Positions 41,901-52,760 of a stretch of 64,000 bases of DNA are shown piece after piece. Under the pieces are notes generated by a model. The model saw only the letters and a program-made list of their open reading frames with translations, searched no databases and was not told where the DNA came from. The translations under genes were made by a program, and so were the position numbers. The stretch comes from Dama dama (lineage: Eukaryota; Chordata; Mammalia; Artiodactyla; Cervidae). The stretch spans positions 70,246,001 through 70,310,000 of the forward strand of contig NC_083701.1 of NCBI RefSeq assembly GCF_033118175.1, read 5' to 3'. The first letter of the stretch is position 1, and each line of letters begins with the position of its first letter.

Positions 41901-42133
41901 AGTACATAGAATTGACTGGATAATGCTTGTCAGCAATATGAATGTAGAGGAAAAAAAAATCAGTAGTAATGTCTTAATTAAATCAGGCATAATGCCACAG
42001 TATTCATTTAAATGGAATGACAGTAAAACATGAATGGTTTCAAAATGATTGACTTGATTGATGTGAACCTAGAAATACTGGACCAGAAAAATACTTGGTG
42101 TGCCCCATTCTTACGTAAGACAAAGGCTAGCAT
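41901..42133. other. Single-copy DNA
   Basis: Nothing was recognised. Confidence 0.5.
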
Positions 42134-42144
42134 TTACAGTTTCT

Positions 42145-42483
42145 GCGCTGTTTAGTTGCTCAGTCTTGTCTGACTCTTTGCGACCCCATGGACTGTAGCC
42201 CGCCAGGCTCCTCTGTCCATGGAATTCTCCAGGCAAGAATACTGGAGTGGGTTGCCATGCCCTCCTCCAGGAGACCTTCTCCAACCCAGGGATCAAGCCC
42301 AGGTCTCCTGCATTTAGGCAGATTCTTTACCATCTGAGGCACCAGGGAAGCCCAAGAATGCTGGAGTGGGTAGCCTATCCCTTCTCCAGGGGATCTTCCC
42401 AACCCAGGAATCGAACTGGGGTCTCCTGCATTGCAGGTGGATACTTTATCAGCTGAGCTACCAGGGGTAGCTGTAAGCTACCC
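42145..42483 (-). mobile_element. Bov-tA SINE, dimeric-head form, exact target duplication
   Basis: Same organisation as 7015-7326: tail, first head (GAGGCACCAGGGAAGCCC), then a second head unit ending GAGCTACCAGGGG. It is flanked by TTACAGTTTCT (42134-42144 and 42484-42494). The last bases form a hairpin, GGGTAGC-TGTAA-GCTACCC (42465-42483). Confidence 0.94.
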
Positions 42484-42494
42484 TTACAGTTTCT

Positions 42495-42945
42495 TCCTGT
42501 ATCTTGTTCTTAAAATGTTCCTTTTCAATACATATCATGGACTTGGTGTCTATGTAAGCCACAGAAATACCAGGTCACTCAAAATACATTACAATATGAC
42601 TATTGTGGGAAGGGCATAAAACTAAAGCCATAAACCTAAAAGTGACATAGATCTGTGAAAAACATTTTAAAATAAACTATAGTTCAGAGTGCTTGGGACC
42701 ATAAAATTGTCATTTTCATCCTTCTAGCTTGTTTGTTGTTTGTTTGGGTGAAGAGTTAAGTAAAATTTAAGCAAAAACAAACCGGGGACAAGGCTTAGAT
42801 AAAGTACAACATTAAAGGTCAAATCAGTTCAGTAAGTATTTATTACGCACTTGTGTCATTCCCAGCATTATGCCAAATATGTAATTTAAAAGACAAATAT
42901 TGTCTTGACTCTCAAGGTACCAAGAATCTACAGTGGATTTAAATA
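42495..42945. other. Single-copy DNA
   Basis: Nothing was recognised. Confidence 0.5.
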
Positions 42946-42949
42946 TTTC

Positions 42950-43095
42950 ATGTACCATTAGTACTACCTGTATGACCTTCAACAATTTGTGTACACTCTT
43001 TAAGCCTTATTTTTCATGTCTATAAAATGGAGATACTATTATCTTTCCTGTAGATATTTTGGATATTAGTACAATTCTAGCTATTAATACACAGC
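42950..43095 (+). mobile_element. MIR SINE fossil
   Basis: CTGTATGACCTTCAACAATTTG, TTTAAGCCTTATTTTTCATG, CTATAAAATGGAGATACTATT in MIR core order. Confidence 0.7.
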
Positions 43096-43194
43096 CAAAG
43101 CAGTGATTTCTCTGGAAGAACAGAGAAGACAGAGTGGCTATACTCTGCAGTGGAGGAAGGTGAAGAAATAAAATAATTTTGAACTAAACCTTTG

Positions 43195-43690
43195 AATTAG
43201 TTTGTTTTTACTCTGAAACACACCACCTCAAAACATAGTGGCTTAAAATAATGAACGTTTATTGTTTCATAAAAATCTATGGTTTAACTGTGTGGTTCTT
43301 CTAATCTGGGCTGACTTGGCTGGGCATGAATGGCATAGAATTTCCTCACTTTATGTCTGGGACCTTACTTGAGATGTCTAGGGGGCTGGGACAACTGGAA
43401 TAGCTGGAACTTCTCTAAGGTGATCGCTCTGCATCAACAGGCTAGCCTGTAATCATCCTGGAATCAACCCTTCTGGAACAGGGTTTCCAGAAGCCAGAGA
43501 GGGCAAGTTCTAATGTACAAGCCCTCGCATCACATTTGTTATTGATTCATTGGTCTAAGCAAGCCACATAGCCAAGATCAGATTTAAGAAGAGGAGAAAT
43601 AGAATCCTCTCTTGAGAGAAGAAATGGTAAAGTCATGTGGCAAAGGGAGATACTTACAAGGAGATCTGAACACACTGGGGCTAATTATGG
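43195..43690. mobile_element. Ancient interspersed repeat, family uncertain
   Basis: AACATAGTGGCTTAAAATAATG, CTGGGCTGACTTGGCTGGGC, TCATTGGTCTAAGCAAGCCAC, GAAGAAATGGTAAAGTCATGTG recall a common old mammalian repeat whose name I cannot fix from memory (LTR or DNA element). Confidence 0.45.
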
Positions 43691-43695
43691 TAACA

Positions 43696-45117
43696 ATGTA
43701 CCAAAACCTAAAAAAAGAAAAGTTTTTGCACTTTTGTGTGCATAAAAATCACTAGAAGTGCTGCTGGGGCAGACTTATCTTGTTCGTGTATTAACAAAAA
43801 TGATAATTAGATCTTGAATAAAGTTATTTTCATCATGTTTGAGTTCAGCATTGAAGAATGCGAAGATCAACTCTGACTTAAGAACCCCATTCAGGAGGGC
43901 AGCTCCCCCATGCCCCCTTTACCTGCTTATACAGGCGCATGGCTGTAGCGGCAACACTCAGCTGTCTGTGTGCCTCAAGGAGCACCAGATCAAGGACAGC
44001 CAAGCAATTCCGAGGCATTTGTGACACCCTCCCCCATCACACACACACATTCTGAGATAATTAACATAAAGATGCAAAGTTTGTCATTGTCAGACCTTAA
44101 CAACCTACATGTAGCAATTACTAGGCATCCCATGTGTGTGGTCAGAGTGCAGATATGTATCTGGGCCCGGATCAGAGGCATAAGCAATTGCTTATCTGCT
44201 GCAGCACAGCGCCAGAGTGGAACCAATCATGACATGTACAGAAAATATCTTGTATAGAGGTTTACTAAAAATAAAAAGTCTTGGGTAAAAACGTGCTTTT
44301 TTCCCCCCTAACTTCTGGGATTCATGATTATGGAGACATATGGATGGGATAAAACTTGAAGCTGCAAAATTGAGACTGTAAACAGGGACAGTTGTCAATA
44401 CGTGGCCCATTATAGAATAACCTTTCCATATTAATTAAATAAAAAGATCTTGCCATAATCTTGGGAGAAATAAAAGTTCAGCTACTTGGTCTCTACTTGA
44501 AGCCGTACATCGAAGGCCTCTACTTATTCAAGTATATCAACTTCAGGATCTAATAAATGCTCTCAATCACTAAAAAAATCATTCATGGGTTGTTGTGACT
44601 TGGGCTGGAATAGATCAATAGCTCTCTAACATGTTCATTATGTTTAATATTTTATGCATGTATAAGATGATTGATCGTCTAAATTGTCTGGATGTGATTA
44701 CTCATCTTAAGTTCTGCGCATGACCTGCTTGTTTGCAAAAGGACTTTGTTATTAAGAAGCAATAATGAAGTACTCTAAGTTTATAGGTTTATTTTCAGCC
44801 ATAAAGATACAGTCCATTCAATTCTCAAGAGTTTTGAAGATGCTGAAGGTAGTAAATATCCCTGCTGGTCTATAATAAATGAATTTCTATGCCTGAGATT
44901 TTTCAATATAATAGTTTCAGTAACATTCTTATACTAAGTGTTCACTTGTGGATCTCTAAAAGACATAAACTAGAGAAATAAATTAAATCTGAATTAAACC
45001 ATTTTATTAACAATTGCTTTATTCTACAAAGAGTTAGACAATATATCTCTTTGGTGTAAACCTGAAACATTCCTATTTAATATGGAAATTTCCTCTACAA
45101 CAATCTTCTACTTCTAA
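43696..45117. other. Single-copy DNA
   Basis: 1.4 kb, nothing recognised. The CA-rich scrap at 44039-44050 is short. Overlapping 60-95-codon frames at 43839-44257 look random. Confidence 0.45.
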
Positions 45118-45540
45118 CTACTGGGTTTCAACCTTCAGACATTCTTTTGTTTTTTTTTTTCCAGATATTCTTGACTGTATACTTTGGCCATGAGATTTTG
45201 GAAGTCGTTTAAATGCCTTGTCCCAAGAGCTTATTGTCTCATCTAAATTGGATTTATTTCCTGATGGCCATAGCTCTGCTAACTGCTTCCTAATTTCCTC
45301 AGTCCCCCTGGCTGTTGAATGTGAGGATTTCATTAAAATCCTTCTCATCACTTTGTTCTCCAACAGGTTCCAAGACCTGAGATTTCCATCACTAAAGGAT
45401 TTGAACATTTACCTTTTTCCTCTAATTTCTGTTTTTGCTAGTCTACATAAAGTTTTTATTTTATCTCTTTTAGGTAATTTCAGTTTAATACATTCTATGA
45501 GTTGTTTTCATTGTGCTCTATTTTTTCATCTAATATATTT
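45118..45540 (-). pseudogene. Unidentified lysine-rich reading frame, possibly a decayed gene copy
   Basis: A 96-codon frame (ATG at 45408, TAG at 45118) continues upstream in the same frame for about 24 more codons past a single TAA (45411-45409), and past further stops beyond that. The product is rich in K, S and R with charged stretches (EEIRKQLAELWPSGNK, SHGQSIQSRISGKKK) and a K run coded by A11. Codon use looks less random than in neighbouring frames. The right end abuts an old L2-like repeat. I do not recognise the family. It may be a processed or transposon-derived pseudogene, a terminal exon, or chance. No splice signal or poly-A tail settles it. Confidence 0.3.
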
Positions 45541-45860
45541 ATCTATTGATTCATACATTTACTACACGCTGGATTGTTGTCAACAAAGCAGATAAAGCTG
45601 TGAGCAACTAAAACATAAACCTCTGTCTTCTTAGAGCTCACATTTTACTAGAGGAGACAGAAAATAAGATAAATACAAAGATATATGGACTGCTATGGTA
45701 TTAAAAATAAGTGTTAAGGGAAATAATAAAACAGTAAAAGGGACATGAAATATTAGAGGTGGATAAAGTTCTAGGTAGGAGGAATGGAGAAAGTCTCACG
45801 AGGAGATGAATTTTTGAGGAAAAACTGAAGGAAAGAAGGAGCCAACTGTAATATAGTTAG
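45541..45860 (-). mobile_element. Old L2-like repeat
   Basis: GAGCTCACATTTTACTAGAGG, GACAGAAAATAAGATAAATAC, GTCTCACGAGGAGATGAATTTTTGAGG in the order of a widespread ancient LINE 3' half. The family call is tentative. Confidence 0.45.
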
Positions 45861-45879
45861 GATAATTCTAGTTGCTATA

Positions 45880-46640
45880 AGCCCTCCAAACTCATGGACT
45901 TATTTTTTTTAAATGTGCATCTTTCATTCATATAATAGTTCAGTGCAGGGAGGCTGATAGGCAGGAGATCTCCAGGACACAGATTTCCTAGAGTCAGGCC
46001 AAATCTCACAAGTTATGGGCACAGTCTTCCAAGTGACAGCCTTCACTTTAGGTGCCAGCTGCAAGTTTGAGGGTCCTCAGGCCACACTTCTGACCAACAG
46101 GCTACAAATTCAGGGGCTCCCACTATCCCTCTAAGGTTCCCTGGAACAACTCAACGTGCACAGGAAAGTGCTATACTTACAAGTTCAGTTTTATCCCAAA
46201 AGGATTCAAGTTTAAGCCAGCTAAAGAGAGAGCAGTACCTGGTGAGGTTTCGGAGGGTCCTAGAGCAATGATGGGTGATAATACCCCTGCCAAGGAGGGG
46301 TGCTCCCCACTCCCATCTTTGAAATCCATAGTTTTTAGCAAGGAAACATTATGTAGGCATGATTGGTTGAACCATTAGCCATGTTACTCAACCTCCAAAT
46401 TCTCTTTCCTCCTGGGAGGTTAGACCAACATCACATAGCTCAAAGAGCCAACCAATCACATGTTTAGTTTTCTGGCATGTCCAACCCCCAGCTTCAGTCA
46501 TCTCCTTAGCACAAACAAGGGTTCCATTATGAATAATAGAGACACTCCTATTGCTCTGGAAATTCCAAGGTAAAGCTTTAAGTGTTTTATGTATTTATAT
46601 TTATTCCTCTCACTCCTATCTACTATGTATACTTTTAATT
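45880..46640 (+). mobile_element. Ancient LTR-like repeat (ERVL/MLT type, tentative)
   Basis: The right part reads AACCATTAGCCATGTTACTC, CTTTCCTCCTGGGAGGTTAG, GACACTCCTATTGCTCTGGAAATTCCAAGG. This tail is shared by mammalian ERVL-type LTRs as I remember them. The left half is not recognised, so the start is uncertain. Confidence 0.4.
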
Positions 46641-46879
46641 TAAACATTGAAATGTGTCGATATAAATCCTTCTTATGTGCAATGAGTAGGTAAAATCCAT
46701 GGTATATTGAACAGAATGCTCAGAAAGGTCTGACTTTAAGTGCTGGGGGAGCAATTAGCCCTAAGTAAAACATGACTCTGGTCCCACCTAATAAATCTTG
46801 AAGCAAAAATGTGAAAAGATCAATCTGATTCCAAGTAACTTAACTACATCCTATAAGAAAGCTAAAAGCATTTATTTCC
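46641..46879. other. Single-copy DNA
   Basis: Nothing was recognised. Confidence 0.45.
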
Positions 46880-47365
46880 CCAGTCCTGTGGGAGCTGTAG
46901 GTGCTATTTCTTCTAATTCTTTCAGGGAGCCCTCTCCCTCGCCACGGATATTTCCCCAGTATACACGTGCTGATCAATTTTCTGCTGAATATCCAAGGGG
47001 AACTCCTACAGATCCCCATCATGCTTTCTGTGTGCAGATCTCTACTCTCCAGAACGCGGCTTTTTTTCGGTTTCTCTGAATTCTCAACTTGCGTCTCTTC
47101 AACTGAAGATGTATGTCCCGCTCCACATGTCCTCATTCTCCGTGTCATGTCCCGGAAGTTCTCTCAGAGCACATAGAGATTGGCCAGTTATAGGATTCAA
47201 CTCTTTTGTTTCCTGTCTTTGCTGGATTAGTCTCCTTTGTTACCTGATGTTCAATAGGTTGAAAATGGTTATTTCATATTTTTATCTCTTTTCTCTTGTT
47301 GTTTCAGATGGCAGGGTGAATCAATTCCCCACTATTTTATCTTGATTGGAAGTGGAAATTGGCAG
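46880..47365 (-). mobile_element. Possible old L1 5' UTR fragment
   Basis: The right end TTCCCCACTATTTTATCTTG then ATTGGAAGTGGAAATTGG is, in reverse complement, a form like the start of old L1s (GACTTCC-GCTTC-CAAGATGG). The block has a 93-codon plus frame and a 102-codon minus frame without family resemblance. Weak call. Confidence 0.3.
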
Positions 47366-49765
47366 TGTGTTTTTTATTTGTTTTTTTTTATTTTGCATTT
47401 GTGTTCATGTTTTAAAAATATTATACAAAGGCAGTAATTATAATAAATATTTTTTAGAGGAAAAGAATGCTTGTGTTTAAGGAAAAGAGAGTTCTAAAGT
47501 TTTCGAGAGTGGTTGAGAGTTATCTATTCTCCAAAGAAGTTATTTGGAGAAAGCTAAGCATTTCATTATGTTCTCTGTCTATATATATGTGTGTGTGTGT
47601 GCGTATACACACTCTTCTTTCCTTTGCGTACTTTTTTTTGTGGAGATTTTAACTATTCATTAATTTTAAACTTTATATGCTATGGCTTCAGTATTTTTTC
47701 TTTGAATAATACTTCCAGGTGTCCTTAAATAACACTATTTTCCTGGGCAAGAATCAAACCAGCAAACAAAGAAAAGCAATCTTATCTTTGCCTTGAAGCA
47801 GCTATCCTTCTGATCACTTTATCAAGAGAGAGAAAGAATTTGTGGAAGCAGTTTGGAAGAGACTGACCTACAAGTGTGTTTATGTAAGCATATTGTCACT
47901 TTGACAAAGGCCACGGGAAGCTGACTGCCCAGAACCTCTGTGTTTAGAGACACTCAGAGGGTTGAGGATAAGACAACATAGGAATTTGGGGTCTCACCAA
48001 ACGTCAAGATGCTTCATTTAATAAAGTCATCACTTCAGCAACTTTGTTAAAAGAAAATTTTGATTTTGCTCTGTTTACCATATGGAGTAAAGCCCTACAG
48101 GCCTCCTGACAAAATAGGTCATCATCAAAGAGGGAGATGGAACAAGATTTTATAGACATTCAGGGAAAAGCTAATAATATACAAAAGATATGAAGAGCGG
48201 TAAGACAAGGTAGGCCGGGACAAACTTTATGGAAAAAAACAAAAAACAGTGGCCTATAGCCACAGAGACCAGAAAAGCCAAAACAAACAAAGAAATCCCT
48301 AAATTGGCATGCCGCCCAGCCCGGGGAAACAGTTTAAAAACTGAAATGGAACTTGATCTCGACTCCCAATCTTGAGTCCCTCAAGGCCATTCTAAAAGAA
48401 ATAGAGGGTGAATGTAGATGACTGGAGGGCATGCTCCTTCCAGTAAAGAGCAAATCCACAACTTCTTTTTCCAAGGAACCATGGCTTTTTAAACTATATT
48501 AAACCATGATCCTCACCCAGCACCTCATCCAGGGGCTCGTTTCTCACATTTTTGTTTTATACTATTTACTACCACACTGCAGAAGTGTTGAGATCTTTTC
48601 CTTCTCAATCTTTGCCTCATTTCCATTCAACTCTCTACAGTTTGCCTTCTCCCAGTGCATACAATTATCACCTCTCCATTCTAATTAGCTTCCAAGCTGC
48701 CTATATGCCGTCCCTACTCTTATGATATTGGCTGCATATATTTTGATCTCTTAATTGGCTTTTGATTCATCCTATTTTACAAACTGTTGCCAAGTGCTTT
48801 ATTTTTTTCACTTCTATATACTCTTAGGGACGCTTTGCAGTGTACTTTTTTCTTTAGCATGTCTTTTTTCAATCTAGTCTCCTACTCAATATAACTTGAA
48901 TCTGCTCTTGCTGGCAAGATAATAAGTCTCTGAAAAAAAACCTTTACTGAATTTTTTGTGTTTTTTTTGTCATGGTGCACAAAGCGCTGGCAGATCAATT
49001 TTTTACAAGGATTTATTTTCAGTTGATATTCCTGGACTCTGTCAGGGATGACAATCACTTTCTATTGAAGCTAGGAGACTAGGAAACTTCTCCCCTGCAA
49101 ATCACATTTGTGATAGTTGGTAATGTCTTGAAAACTGTAGGAGGTAGGCATTTGAAAAGTGTGATTTCTTGACAGACTGTTTATGTACTAATGTGTAAAA
49201 TTTCCCAAAAATCTGCTCTGCCATTTCTGTTGCCCATGGGGTTGAGAAATCCAACAGCTCTGTATGGTGGTAGATGTCTAATTATGTTGCACTGGTTGTC
49301 TGCTCCCATTGACTGTCACTTGGTAAAATAGTCCATCAGAGTTTCTAAAAATGTAAAAATAGCTATTTTTCTTATAATTTTATAATATTTTAAAGTTAAA
49401 ATACTCGTTTCAGTTTATTACATGTATCAAGGATTTATATTGACACATTCCAATATTTAAATAAAAAGTAAATATAACATTTAAAAGTGAGAAATAATAT
49501 GGAATGTAAAACACGTAAAGTATTACCGTTACGATAATAGCTGTTGCAATCTTCAGTTTGTTATAGTTTTATTTTTAACTACCCACATTTTGAGTTAAAT
49601 GAGTAAAATGAAATGAGTGATTCTGTTTTAAGGTGTCATTAGAAGAAATAACTGTTAACTCACTTGCATGAAGAACATTAGAAACTAAAGAAATCTGTGA
49701 ATCATTTGAAAATTGGAAAGTGTGGATAAACAGTAATCAGGTATTTCTTGTTGTTGTTATTGTTG
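47366..49765. other. Repeat-poor single-copy DNA
   Basis: 2.4 kb with only a short mixed TA/TG microsatellite (47577-47612) and T-runs. No long frame and no recognised repeat, although parts of 48500-48950 have the loose look of an old L2. Confidence 0.45.
47577..47612. repeat. (TA)n(TG)n microsatellite
   Basis: CTATATATATGTGTGTGTGTG then GCGTATACACAC. Confidence 0.9.
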
Positions 49766-49945
49766 TTTGTTTAAGTCACTAGCTAGGTCAAACTGTTTAA
49801 ATATTCTATGCCTCAACTGCCTCATCTGCAAAACAGAGATAATGAAAATCTTTAACTCAGAAGATTGTAGTGAGGATTAGATAAGATGACACATATTACA
49901 GTGCCTGCCACATGGAAATACTCAGTAAACGCTAGCTTTAACTCT
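49766..49945 (+). mobile_element. MIR SINE fossil
   Basis: TATGCCTCAACTGCCTCATCTG, AAAACAGAGATAATGAAAATC, GTAGTGAGGATTAGATAAG, AGTGCCTGCCACATGG in MIR order. Confidence 0.8.
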
Positions 49946-50505
49946 TATTTGACTAAGTAGATTGAATCAAATTATACTTAAGCCTTAAGCAAATACACTG
50001 TTTCTAGTACATTGTTGGAAGTACTATATTAAACTTTTCAGTTTCTGGAGTAACCTTGAGTTCTTAAATATGTGCATGTTTCTGTGTGATCATATTGGAT
50101 GAGAAAAGTGGGTTATACCCTAAGTACTTCACCGAGTCTCTCTCATCAGACAGGTGTAATCATATTAACATCATCACCAGAGGAATTGAACACAGGAAGG
50201 AAGTCCAGGCAAAGCCTTGGGAGTGGTCACGTGTTGGTTCAAGGGGACTTAGTGCTCCCTAGATGTATCTGGTTAAGAATGGAAGAAAAAGAAGGGTTGA
50301 CTGCAAAGGGTTATATGAGAACAGGACAAATTTAGGGACCTGAATGACAAAGCCAAGCCACCATTATGCCACATATGACAAATAATCCATATTAGTGAGA
50401 ATTTTTCTCCTGAATAGTTTTATAGTTTAGGAAGAAATCACCAACAAAGCTTCTCTATTTTAGGAGCATCAAGAACTTATTTTTAGAATGCTGAAGACTT
50501 GCCAG
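49946..50505. other. Single-copy DNA
   Basis: Contains a 78-codon plus frame (50099-50335) without recognisable family. Nothing else. Confidence 0.45.
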
Positions 50506-50695
50506 ACATCTATATTACATCTATTATTTTATTTAATCCTTCTAACATCTTCCATGAAAGAGATATTCTTATTTTTGTTTTACAGACAAGGAAGCTGAGG
50601 CTCTGAGGGCTTAAGGAGCCTTCCAAAGTTACAAAACCGCTAAGTGTCAAAACTAGTGTTTGAAGACAGACACGCCCAATCTTCATGTGCACGTG
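50506..50695 (-). mobile_element. MIR SINE fossil
   Basis: TTATTTAATCCTTCTAACATC, GTTTTACAGACAAGGAAGCTG, AGGCTCTGAGGGC, AAAGTTACAAAACCGCTAAG match the MIR reverse complement closely. Confidence 0.85.
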
Positions 50696-50769
50696 ATCAG
50701 TAGTATATGTGCTTCCCAATGTACTCTTTCATAATATTTCAATCTTTTGGCTACTAGAAGTTGACTTTG

Positions 50770-50948
50770 TGGCTGAGCTGGTAAATCTCTCACGGTATGT
50801 CAGTAGAGTGGTATGGGATCTCCTGGAGAAGGAAATGGCAACCTAACTCCAGTATTTTTGCCTGGGAAACCCCATGGACAGAGGAGCCTGGCAGGCTACA
50901 GTCCATGGGGTTGCCAAGAGTCACATATGACTGGGTGATATCTGAGCA
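50770..50948 (+). mobile_element. Bov-tA SINE, internally deleted
   Basis: The head TGTGGCTGAGCTGGTAAATC is followed by GATCTCCTGGAGAAGGAAATGG, so the middle of the head (the usual GGTTCGATCC area) is missing. The tail ends AGTCACATATGACTGGGTG. Confidence 0.9.
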
Positions 50949-51390
50949 CACGCACATGCATGTATCTACTTCATGGAACTATGGGCTATTCCAGATACTC
51001 TAGGGCTATGTTTGCATTTGTGTTTCCAGTAGTCTTTGAATAGACATGTTTAGAAGAATTTGGGGGTGAAGCCATGAGTTTTAGGAACCCAAGTTTTCAT
51101 GTCTTCCCACGGGTCCCTTAGAAGAGTCCTACAGACGTTAGAATGCTGACCTTACAGCATCAGAGGGTAGCACTCCCTTGTTCACCTGAGGAAAAAGCAG
51201 GATGAAGCCAAGGGAGGAAAGGCTGATACATGGGATTTCTGTGTCATGCTTTGTGGTCTTACTCCTCTCAGATAACAAAGACTTAAACACAAAATGAACT
51301 CGGTGAGTCATTGACACCACAAGTCTCCCAGTGTGAGCAATCTCCCTGCAGGAAGTCATCTTCATCTGTTTTGTTCCTGTGGAATGTTCA
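50949..51390. other. Single-copy DNA
   Basis: A 75-codon minus frame (51138-51365) without family resemblance. Nothing else. Confidence 0.45.
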
Positions 51391-51800
51391 TGAACATTGC
51401 AGGGATGAGGCTCCTAAAAGAGCCCCTAATTGGGAACTGCCAAGACCAGAAGACTGACTCTGGAAATGTTAGGTTCTAGGAGATAGAGCAGAGAGCGTCC
51501 TCTAACAATAAGAGTCATAGACAGCTGCTGCGCTCCAGGAAAGATCAACTGCACCCAAGAGGATCAATCACTGGGGGTCCACCAATAGCTTGCTTCACTT
51601 TTAGAATTAGCCAATGGGAAGAGAAGACAGAGCATTTGGCTGAGATGGCCATGTCGATAATATAGTATAAATCACCATATAAGTCTATGTACTTTCAAGA
51701 GAGATAAAAAACTTGTTACTTTTTTATTCGTGGCTTCAAGCTGCTGCAGGACAAGGCAACTCACAATCAAGTCCTCCTATATAGGTCTCAGTGAAGAGAA
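51391..51800 (+). mobile_element. LTR-like block with CCAAT and TATA motifs (tentative)
   Basis: Two CCAAT boxes (CACCAATAGC near 51580 and GCCAATGGG near 51609) are followed by TATAAATC near 51664, then GATAAAAAACTTGTTAC near 51703-51719, which resembles an LTR polyadenylation area. The spacing resembles a retroviral U3-R. No partner LTR, target duplication or viral gene is seen, so a decayed solo LTR or a chance promoter-like run are both possible. Confidence 0.3.
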
Positions 51801-51824
51801 AGAAGAAATTTTCATCAAGAAAAC

Positions 51825-51980
51825 TGGCATTATTATATCTATTTTATAAATGAGAGAACAGAGACTCATAAAACTTAAATATATTTTATAATATACAGCA
51901 ACTAAATAGCGTAGAGCAAGTTATCTTCCCAAAGTTACCAAGCTCAAAGCTGATAGTACTGACACCAAAGCTGTATAAGT
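51825..51980 (-). mobile_element. MIR SINE fossil
   Basis: ATTATATCTATTTTATAAATG, GAGAGAACAGAGACTCATAAAAC, CAAAGTTACCAAGCTCAAAGC in MIR reverse-complement order. Confidence 0.75.
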
Positions 51981-52539
51981 GTGTTCCCTTCATGTGGGTC
52001 TACTTCCCCGTAGGATATATTTATACGCTTTCAGCATGATCGGCTTTATTTTGCAGCCCTATCCCACTTCCTGAGGTCTTCAGTTCTTTTTGAATTAGAA
52101 GAGTTGTTGCCCTGGACCATGAACCTAAATAGGCCACAATAGTTATGTTGATAGCATTTTTAGCATTCTTTTTTTTTTTTTTTTTTAACACTGGACTGCT
52201 CAACCCAGAACTTGGAACTGACTATTGATGCTACCATTGTGCCAGGGAACTGAGTTTACTACTCAACTTCCAAAGTAATAGCTCCCTGCCCTCAAGTCTC
52301 TTCCTTCAGACCTACTCAGAGCAGTTCCACATAAGAAAGGCTCCAGCCTGGCACTGCTGAGTGATCTTGGAACTGTACCCCTCTCATCCCAGCAGTCTTA
52401 TTACTGCACTTTGCATTTTTGTTTAAATTGATTACTTCCCAGGTTTGTCTTCAGACCTGCTGAGTGAACATGTTTCAGATTACCTCCCCCAAGACTGATT
52501 AGCTGCATGTTTCTGAATGGAATCTAATTTTCCTCTTTT
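51981..52539. other. Single-copy DNA with a T18 run
   Basis: The T run lies at 52169-52186. Nothing else recognised. Confidence 0.45.
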
Positions 52540-52760
52540 CTTCTCATATTTGTAATCTCATTAGATCCATTTGTATTAATTCCTAGTCTCCTGGTGTGTA
52601 CAACAGCTTCCAAATTTGTAACATCTGCAAATTTTATTAACATGCTGTGTGTTCTGCTTTCACATCATTAATGCTAACCATCAATAATCCAGATGTTAGA
52701 GAAGACAGGAGCTTCATGCCGACCCCTGTGGCCCTCACAAGAGACAGCTCTCTGCTCTGA
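52540..52760 (-). mobile_element. CR1/L3-like LINE fossil (tentative)
   Basis: TAACATCTGCAAATTTTATTAAC, TTTCACATCATTAATGCTAACC, then CATGCCGACCCCTGTGGCCCTC have the order of the reverse-complement CR1-type reverse transcriptase region (the ATCTGCAAACTTG, AACATGTTAAAC and GACCCCTG-GG-AC landmarks). Heavily diverged. If right, it is among the oldest elements in the window. Confidence 0.4.
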
